Of a stretch of 38,793 nt of DNA, positions 11,256-20,281 are shown in pieces; positions within the stretch are counted from its first letter, which is position 1; the number at the start of each line of letters is the position of its first letter. Source of the DNA: Salipiger mucosus DSM 16094 (lineage in GTDB: Bacteria > Pseudomonadota > Alphaproteobacteria > Rhodobacterales > Rhodobacteraceae). A model generated the notes under the pieces. That model was not told where the DNA came from and did no database searches. It saw only the letters and a program-made list of their open reading frames with translations. A program made the translations under genes and the position numbers. The stretch is from NCBI RefSeq assembly GCF_000442255.1, contig NZ_KE557278.1, positions 297,606 through 336,398 of the forward strand, written 5' to 3'.

Positions 11256-12569
11256 TCATCCGCCGGGCCGCTGGCGGATGTTGTCGGGCAGCCAGGTCGC
11301 GAGCTCGGGGAAGGCGATGAGGACAAAGACCATGACCACCATGATCGCGAACATCGGCAGCGCCGCACGGGCGATGAAGTTCATCTCGTGGTGCGTCATG
11401 CCCTGCAGCACGAAGAGGTTGAAGCCGATGGGCGGCGTGATCTGCGCCATTTCGACCACCACGACGATGAAGATGCCGAACCAGATGAGGTCGATCCCCT
11501 GCGCGCGGATCATCGGCTCGACCACCGCCATGGTCAGCACCACCGAGGAGATCCCGTCGAGGAAGCAGCCCAGCACGATGTAGAAGACGAGCAGCGCCAT
11601 GAGCAGCTCGAACCGGCTGAGTTCCCAGCTCGCGATCAGGTCGGCCAGTCCGCGCGGGATGCCGGTGAAGCCCATCGACAGCGACAGGAAGGCTGCGCCC
11701 GCGAGGATCAGCGCGATCATGGCAGAGGTGCGCACCGCGCCCATCAGGCTCTCGGTGAAGGTGTGCCACGTGAGCGAGCCCTGCGCCGCCGCCAGCACCA
11801 TCGAGCCGATGACGCCGAAGGCCGCCGCTTCGGTCGCGGTGGCGTAGCCCATGTACATCGAGCCGATCACCACGAGGATCAGGCAGATCACCGGGATCAG
11901 GAAGCGCGAGTTCCAGAGCTTTTCGCGGATGGTCATGTGCGGCTCGGGCGTGGGCGCGAAGTTCCTCGAGGTGAAGGACATCACCGCGACGTAGCCCATG
12001 AACATCAGCGCCAGCACGAGGCCGGGCACGACGCCTGCCATGAAGAGCTTGGTGATGCTCTCGTTGATCGTGACGCCGTAGACGATGAGGGTCAGCGAGG
12101 GCGGGATCATCAGGCCCAGCGTCGCCGCGCCCGCGAGCGTGCCGATGACCATGGTCTCGGGGTAGTTGCGCTTGCGCAGTTCGGGGATCGACATCTTGCC
12201 GACCGTGGTCAGTGTCGCGGCCGAGGAGCCCGAGACCGCCGCGAAGACCGTGCAGCCCACGATGTTGGTATGCACGAGGCCCCCCGGCAGCCGCGCCATC
12301 CAGGGGCTGAGCCCGCGGAACATGTCCTCGGACAATCGTGTTCGGAAGAGGACCTCGCCCATCCATATGAAGAGCGGCAGTGCCGTCAGCGTCCAGGACG
12401 AGGTCGAGGACCAGACCTTTGTTATCATCGCGTCCCCCGCGGGGCGCGAGGTGAAGAGTTCCATGCCGACATAGGCCACGCCCATGAGCGCGAGGCCCAC
12501 CCAGACGCCGGAGCCCAGCAGCAGGAAGAGCACGAAGAGGAAGAGGGCGATGGGGATCAGTTGTTCCAT
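11256..12569 (-). CDS. dctM: TRAP transporter large permease subunit, DctM family
   Basis: The 437-aa protein is the large membrane subunit (about 12 transmembrane segments) of a sodium-driven TRAP transporter. Family-typical segments include ALPLFIWMGEVL, VFAAVSGSSAATLTTVG and LMIPPSLTLIVYG. Its ATG lies one base after the dctQ stop (12571-12573), indicating tight coupling. Substrate is not readable from this subunit; the operon context (enolase-superfamily enzyme and DadA-like oxidase) hints at an amino-acid-like solute. It is one of two TRAP systems in the window. Confidence 0.94.
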   Translation of the reverse strand: MEQLIPIALFLFVLFLLLGSGVWVGLALMGVAYVGMELFTSRPAGDAMITKVWSSTSSWTLTALPLFIWMGEVLFRTRLSEDMFRGLSPWMARLPGGLVHTNIVGCTVFAAVSGSSAATLTTVGKMSIPELRKRNYPETMVIGTLAGAATLGLMIPPSLTLIVYGVTINESITKLFMAGVVPGLVLALMFMGYVAVMSFTSRNFAPTPEPHMTIREKLWNSRFLIPVICLILVVIGSMYMGYATATEAAAFGVIGSMVLAAAQGSLTWHTFTESLMGAVRTSAMIALILAGAAFLSLSMGFTGIPRGLADLIASWELSRFELLMALLVFYIVLGCFLDGISSVVLTMAVVEPMIRAQGIDLIWFGIFIVVVVEMAQITPPIGFNLFVLQGMTHHEMNFIARAALPMFAIMVVMVFVLIAFPELATWLPDNIRQRPGG

Positions 12570-12570
12570 G

Positions 12571-13101
12571 TCACTCTCCCTGGCTCTGGTCGACGAGATC
12601 GGCGGTGATGCCGTGCGAGCCGGTCACGATCAGCCGCACGAGGTGATCCCAGAAGGCCACCGCCAGCAGCACCGTGCCGATCGACATCGAGATCTGCGGG
12701 ATCCAGATCGGCGTCGCGTCGAGGCCCTGGCTCAGCTCGTCCCAGCGCCACGAGATGTAGTTGCCCTTGATCCCGTACCAGGCGAACCAGGTGCAGATCA
12801 CGGCGCCGATCCCGAAGCACCAGACCTCGCCCCACCAGCGATGGCGGCCAAGCGCGGTCAGCAGGATCGACACGCGGATGTGGGCGCCGTGGTTCAGCGC
12901 ATAGGCGAAGGCGAAGAACGAGGCCGCCGCCATGCAGTAGCCCGCGTAGTCCGTCGCGCCCGGGAAGACCTGGCCGGTCCAGCGCGCCACCATCTGCGCC
13001 ACGATCAGAACGAGGATCGCCACGAGGAAGACCGAGGCGATAATGCCGCCGATCCAGTATAGGGTATCGAGGATGCGCCGGAGCGCGCGCGCCGCTGCCA
13101 T
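12571..13101 (-). CDS. dctQ: TRAP transporter small permease subunit, DctQ family
   Basis: The 176-aa protein has four hydrophobic segments, the expected topology of the DctQ subunit that clamps the DctM transport domain and docks the periplasmic receptor. The segment FAYALNHGAHIRVSILL is the conserved DctQ block between helices two and three. It lies between dctP and dctM, separated from dctP by 123 bp with a strong hairpin. It is unusually rich in tryptophan in the second half. Confidence 0.92.
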   Translation of the reverse strand: MAAARALRRILDTLYWIGGIIASVFLVAILVLIVAQMVARWTGQVFPGATDYAGYCMAAASFFAFAYALNHGAHIRVSILLTALGRHRWWGEVWCFGIGAVICTWFAWYGIKGNYISWRWDELSQGLDATPIWIPQISMSIGTVLLAVAFWDHLVRLIVTGSHGITADLVDQSQGE

Positions 13102-13169
13102 GGGATCGTCCTTGTGCTGTCTTGGGGGCCGGCCGTGCCGGAGATGCCGCGCTGCGGCCGTGCCGTGGC

Positions 13170-13193
13170 GCCCTCCCCCGCAGGGGGGAGGGC
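13170..13193 (-). promoter_or_regulatory. Hairpin between dctP and dctQ
   Basis: A perfect 10-bp stem (13170-13179 with 13184-13193) around a GCAG loop lies in the 123-bp gap after dctP. Without a T-tract on the transcribed strand it probably attenuates or stabilises, giving more periplasmic receptor than membrane subunits, as is usual for TRAP operons. Confidence 0.6.
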
Positions 13194-13224
13194 CGGGAAG
13201 GGGGCGTGGGTGCCCCTCCTGTCG

Positions 13225-14196
13225 TTATTCGCCGCGGTATTCCTCGACGATGGCGGTGCCGGCCTCGCCCGCGGTCTCGAGCCACTCGGAGGTCATGGTC
13301 TCGCCGATCTCCTTGAGTTCGCTCATCAGCTCGTCGCCGGCGCGTTCGACGGTCATGCCGTTCTCCTTGAGCCCGTCCAGCGTGAACTGGGTGTACTCCT
13401 TGGAGCGCTCGAGGCCCGTTTCGGCGGCGGTGGTGGCGCAGTCTTCCATCACCGACTTGGCCTCGTCCGAAAGGCCATCCCAGGCGTCGGCATTGACGAA
13501 GACCGCGTTGCGCGGAAGCCAGGCGTCGACCTCGTAGAAGTTCGACAGGTGCTCCCAGACCTTGCGGTCATAGCCCGTGGCGCCCGAGGAGATGAAGCTC
13601 TCGGCGACGCCGGTGGCCAGCGCCTGGCTCAGCTCGGCGGCCTCGACCTGCACCGGCAGCATGCCGGTCAGCTCGGCCATGCGCGCCGTCGCGGTCGAGT
13701 AGGAGCGGAACTTGACCCCCTCGAGGTCGGCGACCGACGAGATCGGCTTGTTCATGTAGAGGCCCTGCGGCGGCCACGGCACCGAGTAGAGGTAGTGCAG
13801 GTTGTCCTCGGCCAGCGCGTCCGAGACGTAGGGTTCGGCGATGCCCCAGAGCTTTTCGTGCTGATCGAAGGAGGAGACCAGGAAGGGGATCGAGTCGACG
13901 CCGTAGAGCGGGTTCTCGTTCTGGTGCGCCGAGAGCAGGCGCTCGCCGATGTTGGCCTGGCCGGTCATCACCGCGCGCTTGATCTCGGCCCCGCCGAAGA
14001 GCGAGCCCGAGGGGTGCGTGACGATTTCCAGCTCGCCGCCGGTGCCTTCGGTCACGCAGGTGGCGAACTCGGCGCCGACCTCGGAGTGGAAGTTGGTGGC
14101 GGCATAGGCCATGGGCATGTCCCAGGTCTCGGCCTGGGCGGCCCCCGCCATGGTGGCAAGCGCGGCGCCTGCCATGAGGATCTGCTTGGTCGTCAT
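13225..14196 (-). CDS. dctP: TRAP transporter solute-binding protein, DctP family
   Basis: The 323-aa periplasmic receptor begins with a Sec signal peptide (MTTKQILMAGAALATMAGA, cleavage after AQA near residue 22). The mature part shows DctP features, including EIKRAVMTGQANIGE near the first lobe and VKFRSYSTATARMAELTGM containing the conserved ligand arginine region. The ATG at 14196 is chosen because the signal peptide starts there; the frame is open far upstream only because the preceding dadA gene is frameshifted into it. It is 50 bp downstream of dadA. Substrate unknown. Confidence 0.93.
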   Translation of the reverse strand: MTTKQILMAGAALATMAGAAQAETWDMPMAYAATNFHSEVGAEFATCVTEGTGGELEIVTHPSGSLFGGAEIKRAVMTGQANIGERLLSAHQNENPLYGVDSIPFLVSSFDQHEKLWGIAEPYVSDALAEDNLHYLYSVPWPPQGLYMNKPISSVADLEGVKFRSYSTATARMAELTGMLPVQVEAAELSQALATGVAESFISSGATGYDRKVWEHLSNFYEVDAWLPRNAVFVNADAWDGLSDEAKSVMEDCATTAAETGLERSKEYTQFTLDGLKENGMTVERAGDELMSELKEIGETMTSEWLETAGEAGTAIVEEYRGE

Positions 14197-14246
14197 CTTC
14201 TGTCTCCCTGAGTGTTTGTAGGCAAATGTTTTTCTTTGCTCGTGCC

Positions 14247-15489
14247 TCATTGAAAACGCGAAGGGGCGTATGGCGCAAGATCGATGTTGGGCGCGCGCCC
14301 CGCGATCAGCTGCGAAAGGATGCGCCCGGTCTTGGGGCCGCCCGTCAAACCGACATGATCGTGGCCGAAACCCAGGAAGGCGCCCTTCGCGGCCGGGGCC
14401 TCGCCGATGAGGGGCAGGGAATCGGCGACCGAGGGGCGGTGGCCCATCCATTCGACTTTCTTCTCCCAGGTGATGCCGGGAATCGCCGCGCGGATGTTGC
14501 GCTCCAGCAGCTCGAAGGGCGCACGCGAGGGCGGCGCGTCGAGCCCGCCCAGCTCGACGATGCCCGCGAGCCGCAGCCGGCCCTCCATCGGCGTCGCGAC
14601 GAACTTGCCGCTCGCGATCATCACCGGCGAGCGTGGCATGACCGAGGCGCCGTAGAGCTCGAGGTGATAGCCGCGTTCGCTCTCGAGCGGGACGTCGATG
14701 CCCAGCTTCGCGGCCAGCGGCTTGGACCAGACACCGGCGGTCAGCACGGCGGCGTCGCAGGCGATGGTTTCGCCCGCCCGCGCGGACGCCGGTGACCCGG
14801 CCGTTCTCGCGCACCACGTCGGTGACCTCGGCTTTGAGGATGCGCGCGCCCTGCGCCTCGGCATGGGCGGCGAGGTCCTTGACGTAGCGGCCCGGGTCGG
14901 CGATGCGCCCGTGCCCCGGGAAGCGCGCCGCGAAGCTGAGCTGCGGGCCGAAGGCCGGGTCGTAGGCCTTGAAGGCCTCGCCCTCGAGTTCTTCCCACTC
15001 GAAGCCCGCCTCGCGGCGCAGCGAGAAGCCGAAGGCATCGCCCTCGTAGGCGGCGCGGTCGTTGTAGACGAAGACGTAGTCGGCCGGGACGATCCATTTC
15101 TCCGCGCCGGTGCCCGTCGCCAGCGCCTGGTGGTCGTTGAGGCTGTCGCCGATGATCGGCGTTGCCGCCTGCGCCCGCTTGCGCGCCGCCTCGGCGTTGG
15201 CCTGGGCCATGTAGCGGCGCAGCCAGGGCAGCAGGCGCGGCAGGTAGCCCCATTTCATGAAGAGCGGCTGGTTCGGGTCCATCAGCATCTTCGGCGCCTT
15301 CGTCCAGAGCCCGGGGCCCGGCACCGGCACCACCGAGCAGGAGGCCAGCACGCCGCCGTTGCCGTGGCTCGCGCCTTCGCCGGGGCCGGCCTTGTCGATC
15401 AGCACAACCTCGTGCCCGTCGCGCTGCAGCCAGATCGCCGTGGAGACCCCCACGATGCCCGCGCCGATCACCGCCACCGTCTTCGTCAT
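14247..15489 (-). pseudogene. DadA-like FAD-dependent amino acid oxidase/dehydrogenase, frameshifted
   Basis: The reading frame begins [20 protein letters not shown] with a Rossmann FAD site (GAGIVG, residues 9-14) and matches D-amino acid dehydrogenases of the DadA type, which oxidise an amino acid to the imino/keto acid. After about residue 236 the frame must shift to read on into GETIACDAAVLTAGVWS and then GFGHDHVGLTGGPKTGR, the conserved C-terminal FAD contact. One surplus base in the C-runs at 14773-14779 explains it. Repaired length is 413 aa, normal for the family. Its ATG overlaps the upstream gene by ATGA. Either a sequencing error or an early pseudogene; without repair, the product would fuse out of frame through dctP. 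Confidence 0.85.
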
Positions 15490-16650
15490 GTCGTCGTCAC
15501 TCCCTCATGGTGGCGCCGTGCCATCGCGTATTTTTCGAGCCGCTCGACCGAGGGCACCGCGCCCAGCCCCGGGCCGTCCGGCAGGACGACCGCGCCGTCG
15601 TGCACCGGGAAGGGCGTCTCGAGGATGTCCTCGGCCAGGAAATAGGCGGCCTGGTAGAACTCGCAGCCGAGCGTGATCTCGGGCGTCGCCGCGATCATCT
15701 GCGCTCCGGCGAGATGCGCAAGCCCGGTTTCGAACATGTCGCCACCGTAGGCGCCGAGGCCCGCCGCGCCGGCCATGCGGGCGACCTCCTGCGCGCGCAT
15801 CAGTCCGCCCGCCTTCATGATCTTGACCGAGACGCCGTCGGCGATCCCCTCGCGCAGGGCGCGGGTCATGTCCTCGGGGCCGAAGACGCTTTCGTCGGCG
15901 ATGAGCGGCACGTCCGAGATCTCGCGCAGGCGGCGCATCGCCTCCCAGGCCTGCGCGGGCACGGGCTGTTCGATGAAGTCGGGCGCGAAGCCGGCCACGT
16001 CGCGCACGCGGGCCGGGGCCTCGAGCGGGTCGAGACCCTGGTTGTAGTCCACGCGGATGCGCATCTCGGGATAGTCGGCACGGATGCGTTCCAGCCGCAT
16101 CAGGTCGAAGGCATGGTCGCGGAAGCCCGTCTTGAGCTTGACGACCCACGCCATCGGCGCGCAGGCGTTCGAGGAGCCGCAGGTCGGTGTCGAAATCCGG
16201 ATCCGCGATGGAGCACGAGAGCGGGATCGTGGCCCGCGCCTCGCCGCCGAGGAAGGCGCGCAGGGGCTGGCCGGTGAGCCGCCCCGCGAGGTCGAGCAGC
16301 GCGGTGTCGAGCGCCGCCTTGGCCTCGGTCGCGTGGGCGACGGCCTTCTGCGCCTGTGCCATGATCTTGGGCCGGTCGATGACTCGGGCGCCCAGCGCCA
16401 GCGGGCGCAGGTAGCGGTCGAGCGCGGCGAAGCTGGCCTCGGGCGAGCCGGTGAAGACCGCCCAGGGCGAAGCCTCGCCCCAGCCTTCGGTGCCGTCCTC
16501 GGCGGTCAGCCGCAGCACGACGACCTCGACCGCGCCCGCGACCGAGCCGATGCCGTGATCGCGCCGCGCCGTCACCGGGAGCGAGAGGTGCCAGAGGTCG
16601 AAGCGCGTGATCCGTTGCGCGAGGGCGCCCGCCGCGTCGGGAAATGTCAT
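15486..16650 (-). pseudogene. Enolase-superfamily enzyme (muconate lactonising subgroup), frameshifted
   Basis: After the start [20 protein letters not shown] an N-terminal capping domain leads into a barrel with VKLKTGF (K-x-K acid/base pair), RVDYNQ, FIEQPVP, IADES (three metal acids) and VKIMKAGG (opposing lysine). This residue set is that of the MLE subgroup, which includes cycloisomerases, dipeptide and proline-betaine epimerases and hydroxyproline dehydratases. One extra base at 16146-16148 breaks the frame between residues RADGV and the K-x-K strand. Repaired length is 387 aa, typical. Grouped with a DadA-like oxidase and TRAP transporter, a role on an amino acid or betaine is likely; the exact substrate is unknown. 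Confidence 0.85.
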
Positions 16651-16833
16651 GCCGGTCTCGTTCGTGTGCAAACGTTGTGGCGGAGGCTTGCACAGCGCTT
16701 GCGGCAAGGCAATGGCGCGGGGCCGGTCGGGCCCGGGCGGCGCCGCGATTGCCGCGGCAGAGGGCAGGTGGAGCGCTCTCGCCTTTTCGCGGGAGCGCGG
16801 TCTATGGTGCCGCCCAAAGGAAAGGATACCCGT
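16651..16833. promoter_or_regulatory. Divergent promoter region between the enolase-type operon and the FAH gene
   Basis: This 183-bp gap separates two divergent transcription units, so it must hold both promoters. The segment near 16668-16682 contains CAAACGTTGTG around an AACGTT core, faintly like LacI-family operators, but the arms do not match well. AAAGGAAAGG just before 16834 is a ribosome-binding site for the plus-strand gene. Nothing stronger is visible. Confidence 0.4.
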
Positions 16834-17526
16834 ATGAGCTTTGTCGTTCCCCCGCTCGAGACCCCGTCGCTGGCCGTCGCCGGCAGCGAGGACCGCTTCC
16901 CTGTGCGGCGCATCTTCTGTGTCGGCCGCAACTATGCCGCGCATGCCCGCGAGATGGGCAACGACGACCGCGAACCGCCGTTTTTCTTCACCAAGCCCGC
17001 CGATGCCGTGATCGCGGGCGGCGAGACGGCGCCCTATCCGCCACAGACCGAGGACCTGCACTACGAGGCCGAGCTGGTCGTCGCCATCGGCACCGGCGGG
17101 CGCGACATCCCCGAGGCGCAGGCGCTGGAGCATGTCTGGGGCTACGCGCTGGGCAACGACCTGACGCGGCGCGACCTGCAGGCGGTGGCCAAGAAGATGG
17201 GCCGCCCCTGGGACCTCGCGAAGGGCTTCGACAGCTCGGCGGTGCTGGGGCCGGTGCACCCGGTGGCCGAGGTGGGCCACCCCGCGCGCGGCAGCATCCG
17301 CAGCAGCGTGAACGGCGAGGTGCGGCAGGATGGCGACCTCTCCGAGATGATCTGGTCGGTGCCCGAGGTGATCGCCTTCCTGTCGCAGAGCGTCGCGCTG
17401 CGGCCGGGCGACCTGGTGATGACCGGCACCCCGGCGGGCGTGGGCAAGCTGGAGCCCGGCGACGACTGCACGGTCGAGATCGAGGGGCTCGGGCGCATGG
17501 TGACGCCGATCGGCCCGCGCAGCTGA
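16834..17526 (+). CDS. Fumarylacetoacetate hydrolase family protein (fumarylpyruvate hydrolase/acylpyruvase-like)
   Basis: The 230-aa protein is a compact single-domain FAH member. It shows [15 protein letters not shown] (residues 28-42), the paired metal glutamates in HYEAELVV (E78 and E80), [14 protein letters not shown], and the closing [10 protein letters not shown]. Enzymes of this size class hydrolyse acylpyruvates such as fumarylpyruvate or decarboxylate oxaloacetate. The ATG follows AAAGGAAAGG. It stands alone, closed by a hairpin and divergent from the enolase-type operon, so its pathway is uncertain; it might serve either neighbour cluster. Confidence 0.85.
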   Translation: MSFVVPPLETPSLAVAGSEDRFPVRRIFCVGRNYAAHAREMGNDDREPPFFFTKPADAVIAGGETAPYPPQTEDLHYEAELVVAIGTGGRDIPEAQALEHVWGYALGNDLTRRDLQAVAKKMGRPWDLAKGFDSSAVLGPVHPVAEVGHPARGSIRSSVNGEVRQDGDLSEMIWSVPEVIAFLSQSVALRPGDLVMTGTPAGVGKLEPGDDCTVEIEGLGRMVTPIGPRS

Positions 17527-17533
17527 GCCCCGG

Positions 17534-17558
17534 GGCGCGCGGGTCGCCGCGCGCCTTT
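17534..17558 (+). terminator. Probable terminator after the FAH gene
   Basis: A 9-bp perfect GC stem (17534-17542 with 17547-17555) with a four-base loop is followed by a short TTT run, 8 bp after the FAH stop. The T-tract is short, so efficiency is uncertain. Confidence 0.55.
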
Positions 17559-17621
17559 CCGCCGCACCCGGGCGGGTGCCGCGCATCGGCACTGGAAACG
17601 AGCGGCCGAATCCGCTATCAA

Positions 17622-17642
17622 CTGGTGTGATGAGTTTACCAG
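17622..17642 (+). promoter_or_regulatory. Inverted repeat upstream of the RuBisCO-like gene, candidate operator
   Basis: CTGGT and ACCAG arms separated by 11 bases lie 17 bp before the ATG of the RuBisCO-like gene. The location suits a repressor site controlling the three-gene apionate-type operon. No dedicated regulator is adjacent, so the binding protein is unknown. Confidence 0.4.
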
Positions 17643-17658
17643 ATGCCAGCGAGGGCGC

Positions 17659-18909
17659 ATGACGACGCGAATCGAAGCCGACTACGTGCTTGAGACCCCC
17701 GGGTCCCCCGAGGCCGCCGCCGAGGCCATCGCGGGCGAGCAGTCCTCGGGCACCTTCGTCACGCTGCCGGGCGAGACGCCGGAGCTCCGCGAACGCTCGG
17801 CCGCGCGGGTCGAGGCGCTGGAGGTCACCGGCACCGTGCCGCAACGCTCGCTGCCCGGGCGCAGCATGAACGGGGGCGACTGCACCCGCGCCCGGCTGAC
17901 GCTGTCCTGGCCCATGGGCAACACCGGGCCGGACCTGCCGAACCTCATGGCCACGGTCGCGGGCAACCTCTTCGAGCTGGGGCAGGTCTCGGGGCTGAAG
18001 CTCTGCGACATCCGCCTGCCGGAGGGCTTCGCCGCCGCATATCCCGGGCCGAAGTTCGGCATCCCGGGGACACGCGAGCTGGCGGGCGTCGCCGACGGGC
18101 CGCTGATCGGCACCATCGTCAAGCCGAGCATCGGGCTCGACGCCGGGCAGACCGCTGCCGTGGTGCAGGAGCTGGCCGAGGCGGGCATCGACTTCGTCAA
18201 GGACGACGAACTGCAGGCGGACGGGCCGAACTGCCCCTTCGAGGATCGCGTCCGCGCGGTGATGCGCGTCATCAACGAGCACGCGGACAAGACCGGCAAG
18301 AAGGTGATGTTCGCTTTCAACCTCACCGGTGAGATCGACGAGATGCGCCGTCGCCACGACCTCGTGCGCGAGCTGGGCGGCACCTGCGTCATGGTCTCGC
18401 TCAACTCGGTGGGGCTCTCGGGCTTTCTCGGGCTGTCGCGACATTCCGAGCTGCCGATCCACGCGCACCGCAACGGTTGGGGCTACCTGTCGCGCGGACC
18501 GATGCTGGGCTGGGACTATCCCGCCTGGTCCAAGTTCTGGCGCCTCGCGGGGGCGGACCACATGCACGTCAACGGGTTGGGCAACAAGTTCTCCGAGCCC
18601 GACGAGAGCGTCATGCGCTCGGCCCGGTCGCTCTTCGATCCGATGTTCGAGGACAAGCCCTGCGTGCCCATGCCGGTCTTCTCCTCGGGGCAGTCGGCGG
18701 TGCAGCCGCCCGAGACCTTCCGCCAGCTGGGCCGCGCCGACTGCATCTACGCGGCGGGCGGGGGCATCATGGCGCATCCCGACGGGCCGGGCGCCGGTGT
18801 GCGTTCGCTGCGCGAGGCCTGGGACGCGGCCATCGCCGGCGTGCCGGCCGAGACCTATGCAAAGGATCACCCCGCGCTGGCGGCGGCGCTGAAGGCCTAC
18901 GCGAAATGA
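17659..18909 (+). CDS. RuBisCO-like protein (form IV), probable 3-oxo-isoapionate-4-phosphate transcarboxylase/hydrolase or decarboxylase
   Basis: The 416-aa protein is a RuBisCO homologue that keeps [10 protein letters not shown] (K155) and FVKDDEL (K181, D183, E184), the carbamylation and metal site, and HAHRNGWG, but it lacks the substrate-loop signature of true RuBisCO. Form IV proteins do not fix CO2 from RuBP. Next to a DUF1537 kinase and an ApnO-like enzyme, it fits OiaX (giving 3-phosphoglycerate and glycolate) or OiaC (decarboxylase) of D-apiose/apionate catabolism. No erythrulose-phosphate isomerase genes are near, which favours OiaX, but the two cannot be told apart here. Stop overlaps the next start by ATGA. 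Confidence 0.85.
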   Translation: MTTRIEADYVLETPGSPEAAAEAIAGEQSSGTFVTLPGETPELRERSAARVEALEVTGTVPQRSLPGRSMNGGDCTRARLTLSWPMGNTGPDLPNLMATVAGNLFELGQVSGLKLCDIRLPEGFAAAYPGPKFGIPGTRELAGVADGPLIGTIVKPSIGLDAGQTAAVVQELAEAGIDFVKDDELQADGPNCPFEDRVRAVMRVINEHADKTGKKVMFAFNLTGEIDEMRRRHDLVRELGGTCVMVSLNSVGLSGFLGLSRHSELPIHAHRNGWGYLSRGPMLGWDYPAWSKFWRLAGADHMHVNGLGNKFSEPDESVMRSARSLFDPMFEDKPCVPMPVFSSGQSAVQPPETFRQLGRADCIYAAGGGIMAHPDGPGAGVRSLREAWDAAIAGVPAETYAKDHPALAAALKAYAK

Positions 18910-20258
18910 GCCTGCCCCAGGGACCGCTGGTCGCCTGGTACGGCGACGACTTCACCGGTTCGGCCGCGACGATGGAGGCGCTGGCCTTTGCCGGCGTGCC
19001 GGCGGTGCTGTTCCTCGACGTGCCGACCGAGGCGCAGCTGGCGCATTTTCCCGAGGCGCGCGGCATCGGCATCGCCTCGACCGCGCGGACCCATTCGCCG
19101 GAATGGATGCGCCAGCACCTGCCCGACGCCTTCGACTGGCTGCGTGCCACCGGCGCGCCGGTGGTGCACTACAAGGTCTGCTCGACGCTGGATTCCTCGC
19201 CCGAGGTGGGCTCGATCGGGACGGCCATCGACATCGGGCAGGAGATCATGGGCGGCCGCTGGGTGCCCTGCCTCGTCGCGGCGCCGGTGATGCGCCGTTA
19301 CCAGGCCTTCGGCAACCTCTTCGCCTCGGCGCCCGATGGGGTGTTCCGGCTGGACCGGCACCCGGTCATGTCGCGCCACCCGGTCACGCCGATGGACGAG
19401 GCCGACGTGGCCCGTCACCTCGCGCAGCAGACCGACCGGCGGCTCGCCTGTCTCGACGTCGAGGCGCTGGAGGGTGACGCGGAGGCGGCGCTGGCGGCGC
19501 TGATCGAGGGCGGCGCCGAGGTCGTGACGCTGGATGCCATGACCGAAGGGCAGATGGCGGTGAACGGGCGGCTGATCTGGCAGGGGCCGGGGCAGGTCTT
19601 GGCCGTGGGCTCGCAGGGCGTGGAATACGCACTGATCGCCCATTGGCGCGAGGCCGGGCTGATCGACGAAGAGCCGACGACCGAGGGCGTCTGGCCCGCG
19701 AAGCGCATGGTCGCGGTCTCGGGCTCGGTCTCGCCCACGACGGCGGCGCAGATCGACTGGGCCGAGGCCAACGGTTTCGAGATCATCCCGCTGGACGCGG
19801 CGGCTGTGGCCTGCGGTGACGTGGGCGCCGAAGAGGCCGCGCGCGCGGCCGCCTTGGCGGCGCTGGGGCAGGGGCGCGATCCGCTGATCTGCTCGGCGCG
19901 CGGGCCAGAGGACCCGGCCGTCGCGCGCCTGCGCGAGACCATCGCGGCGCAGGGCATCGCGCCCGAGGTCGCCAACGAGCGCATCGGCGCGGCGCTGGGC
20001 CGTCTGCTGGCAGGCATCCTGCGCGAGACGGGGCTGCGCCGCGCGGTGATCTCGGGCGGTGACACCTCGGGGCATGCCTCGCGGCAGATGGGGCTCTACG
20101 CCTTCACGGCGCTGGCGCCGACGATCCCGGGCGCGGCGCTGCTGGTGGCCCATTCGGAGGACCCTGATTTCGACGGGCTGCAGCTGGCGCTCAAGGGCGG
20201 GCAGATGGGCAGCCCCGATTATTTCGGCTGGATCAAGCGCGGCGGCGGCGCCGCGTGA
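18906..20258 (+). CDS. oiaK: Four-carbon acid sugar kinase family (DUF1537), probable 3-oxo-isoapionate kinase
   Basis: The 450-aa protein has the N-terminal substrate motif YGDDFTGS (residues 12-19) and the C-terminal nucleotide-binding ISGGDTSG with a following GAALLVAHS segment, the standard DUF1537 layout. These kinases phosphorylate acid sugars at C3/C4. In D-apionate clusters the member OiaK makes 3-oxo-isoapionate 4-phosphate, which is the substrate of the RuBisCO-like partner encoded just upstream. The ATG at 18906 overlaps the upstream stop and begins the first conserved strand. Symbol given from context; threonate or erythronate kinase is the alternative. Confidence 0.85.
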   Translation: MSLPQGPLVAWYGDDFTGSAATMEALAFAGVPAVLFLDVPTEAQLAHFPEARGIGIASTARTHSPEWMRQHLPDAFDWLRATGAPVVHYKVCSTLDSSPEVGSIGTAIDIGQEIMGGRWVPCLVAAPVMRRYQAFGNLFASAPDGVFRLDRHPVMSRHPVTPMDEADVARHLAQQTDRRLACLDVEALEGDAEAALAALIEGGAEVVTLDAMTEGQMAVNGRLIWQGPGQVLAVGSQGVEYALIAHWREAGLIDEEPTTEGVWPAKRMVAVSGSVSPTTAAQIDWAEANGFEIIPLDAAAVACGDVGAEEAARAAALAALGQGRDPLICSARGPEDPAVARLRETIAAQGIAPEVANERIGAALGRLLAGILRETGLRRAVISGGDTSGHASRQMGLYAFTALAPTIPGAALLVAHSEDPDFDGLQLALKGGQMGSPDYFGWIKRGGGAA

Positions 20259-20281
20259 CACGCATGACAAAGGAGAACGAC

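Noticed and set aside
13225-15489. One continuous 754-codon frame suggesting a DadA-DctP fusion protein
   Set aside because: The middle part has no sense and the true DadA C-terminus lies in another frame; DctP begins with its own signal peptide. It is a frameshift effect, not a fusion.
16668-16682. LacI-like operator around AACGTT
   Set aside because: Arms outside the core do not mirror each other; not strong enough for a separate feature.
17659-18909. Second carbon-fixing RuBisCO
   Set aside because: Sequence is of the form IV type with kinase and ApnO-like partners and lacks the loop 6 signature; not a carboxylase by family knowledge.
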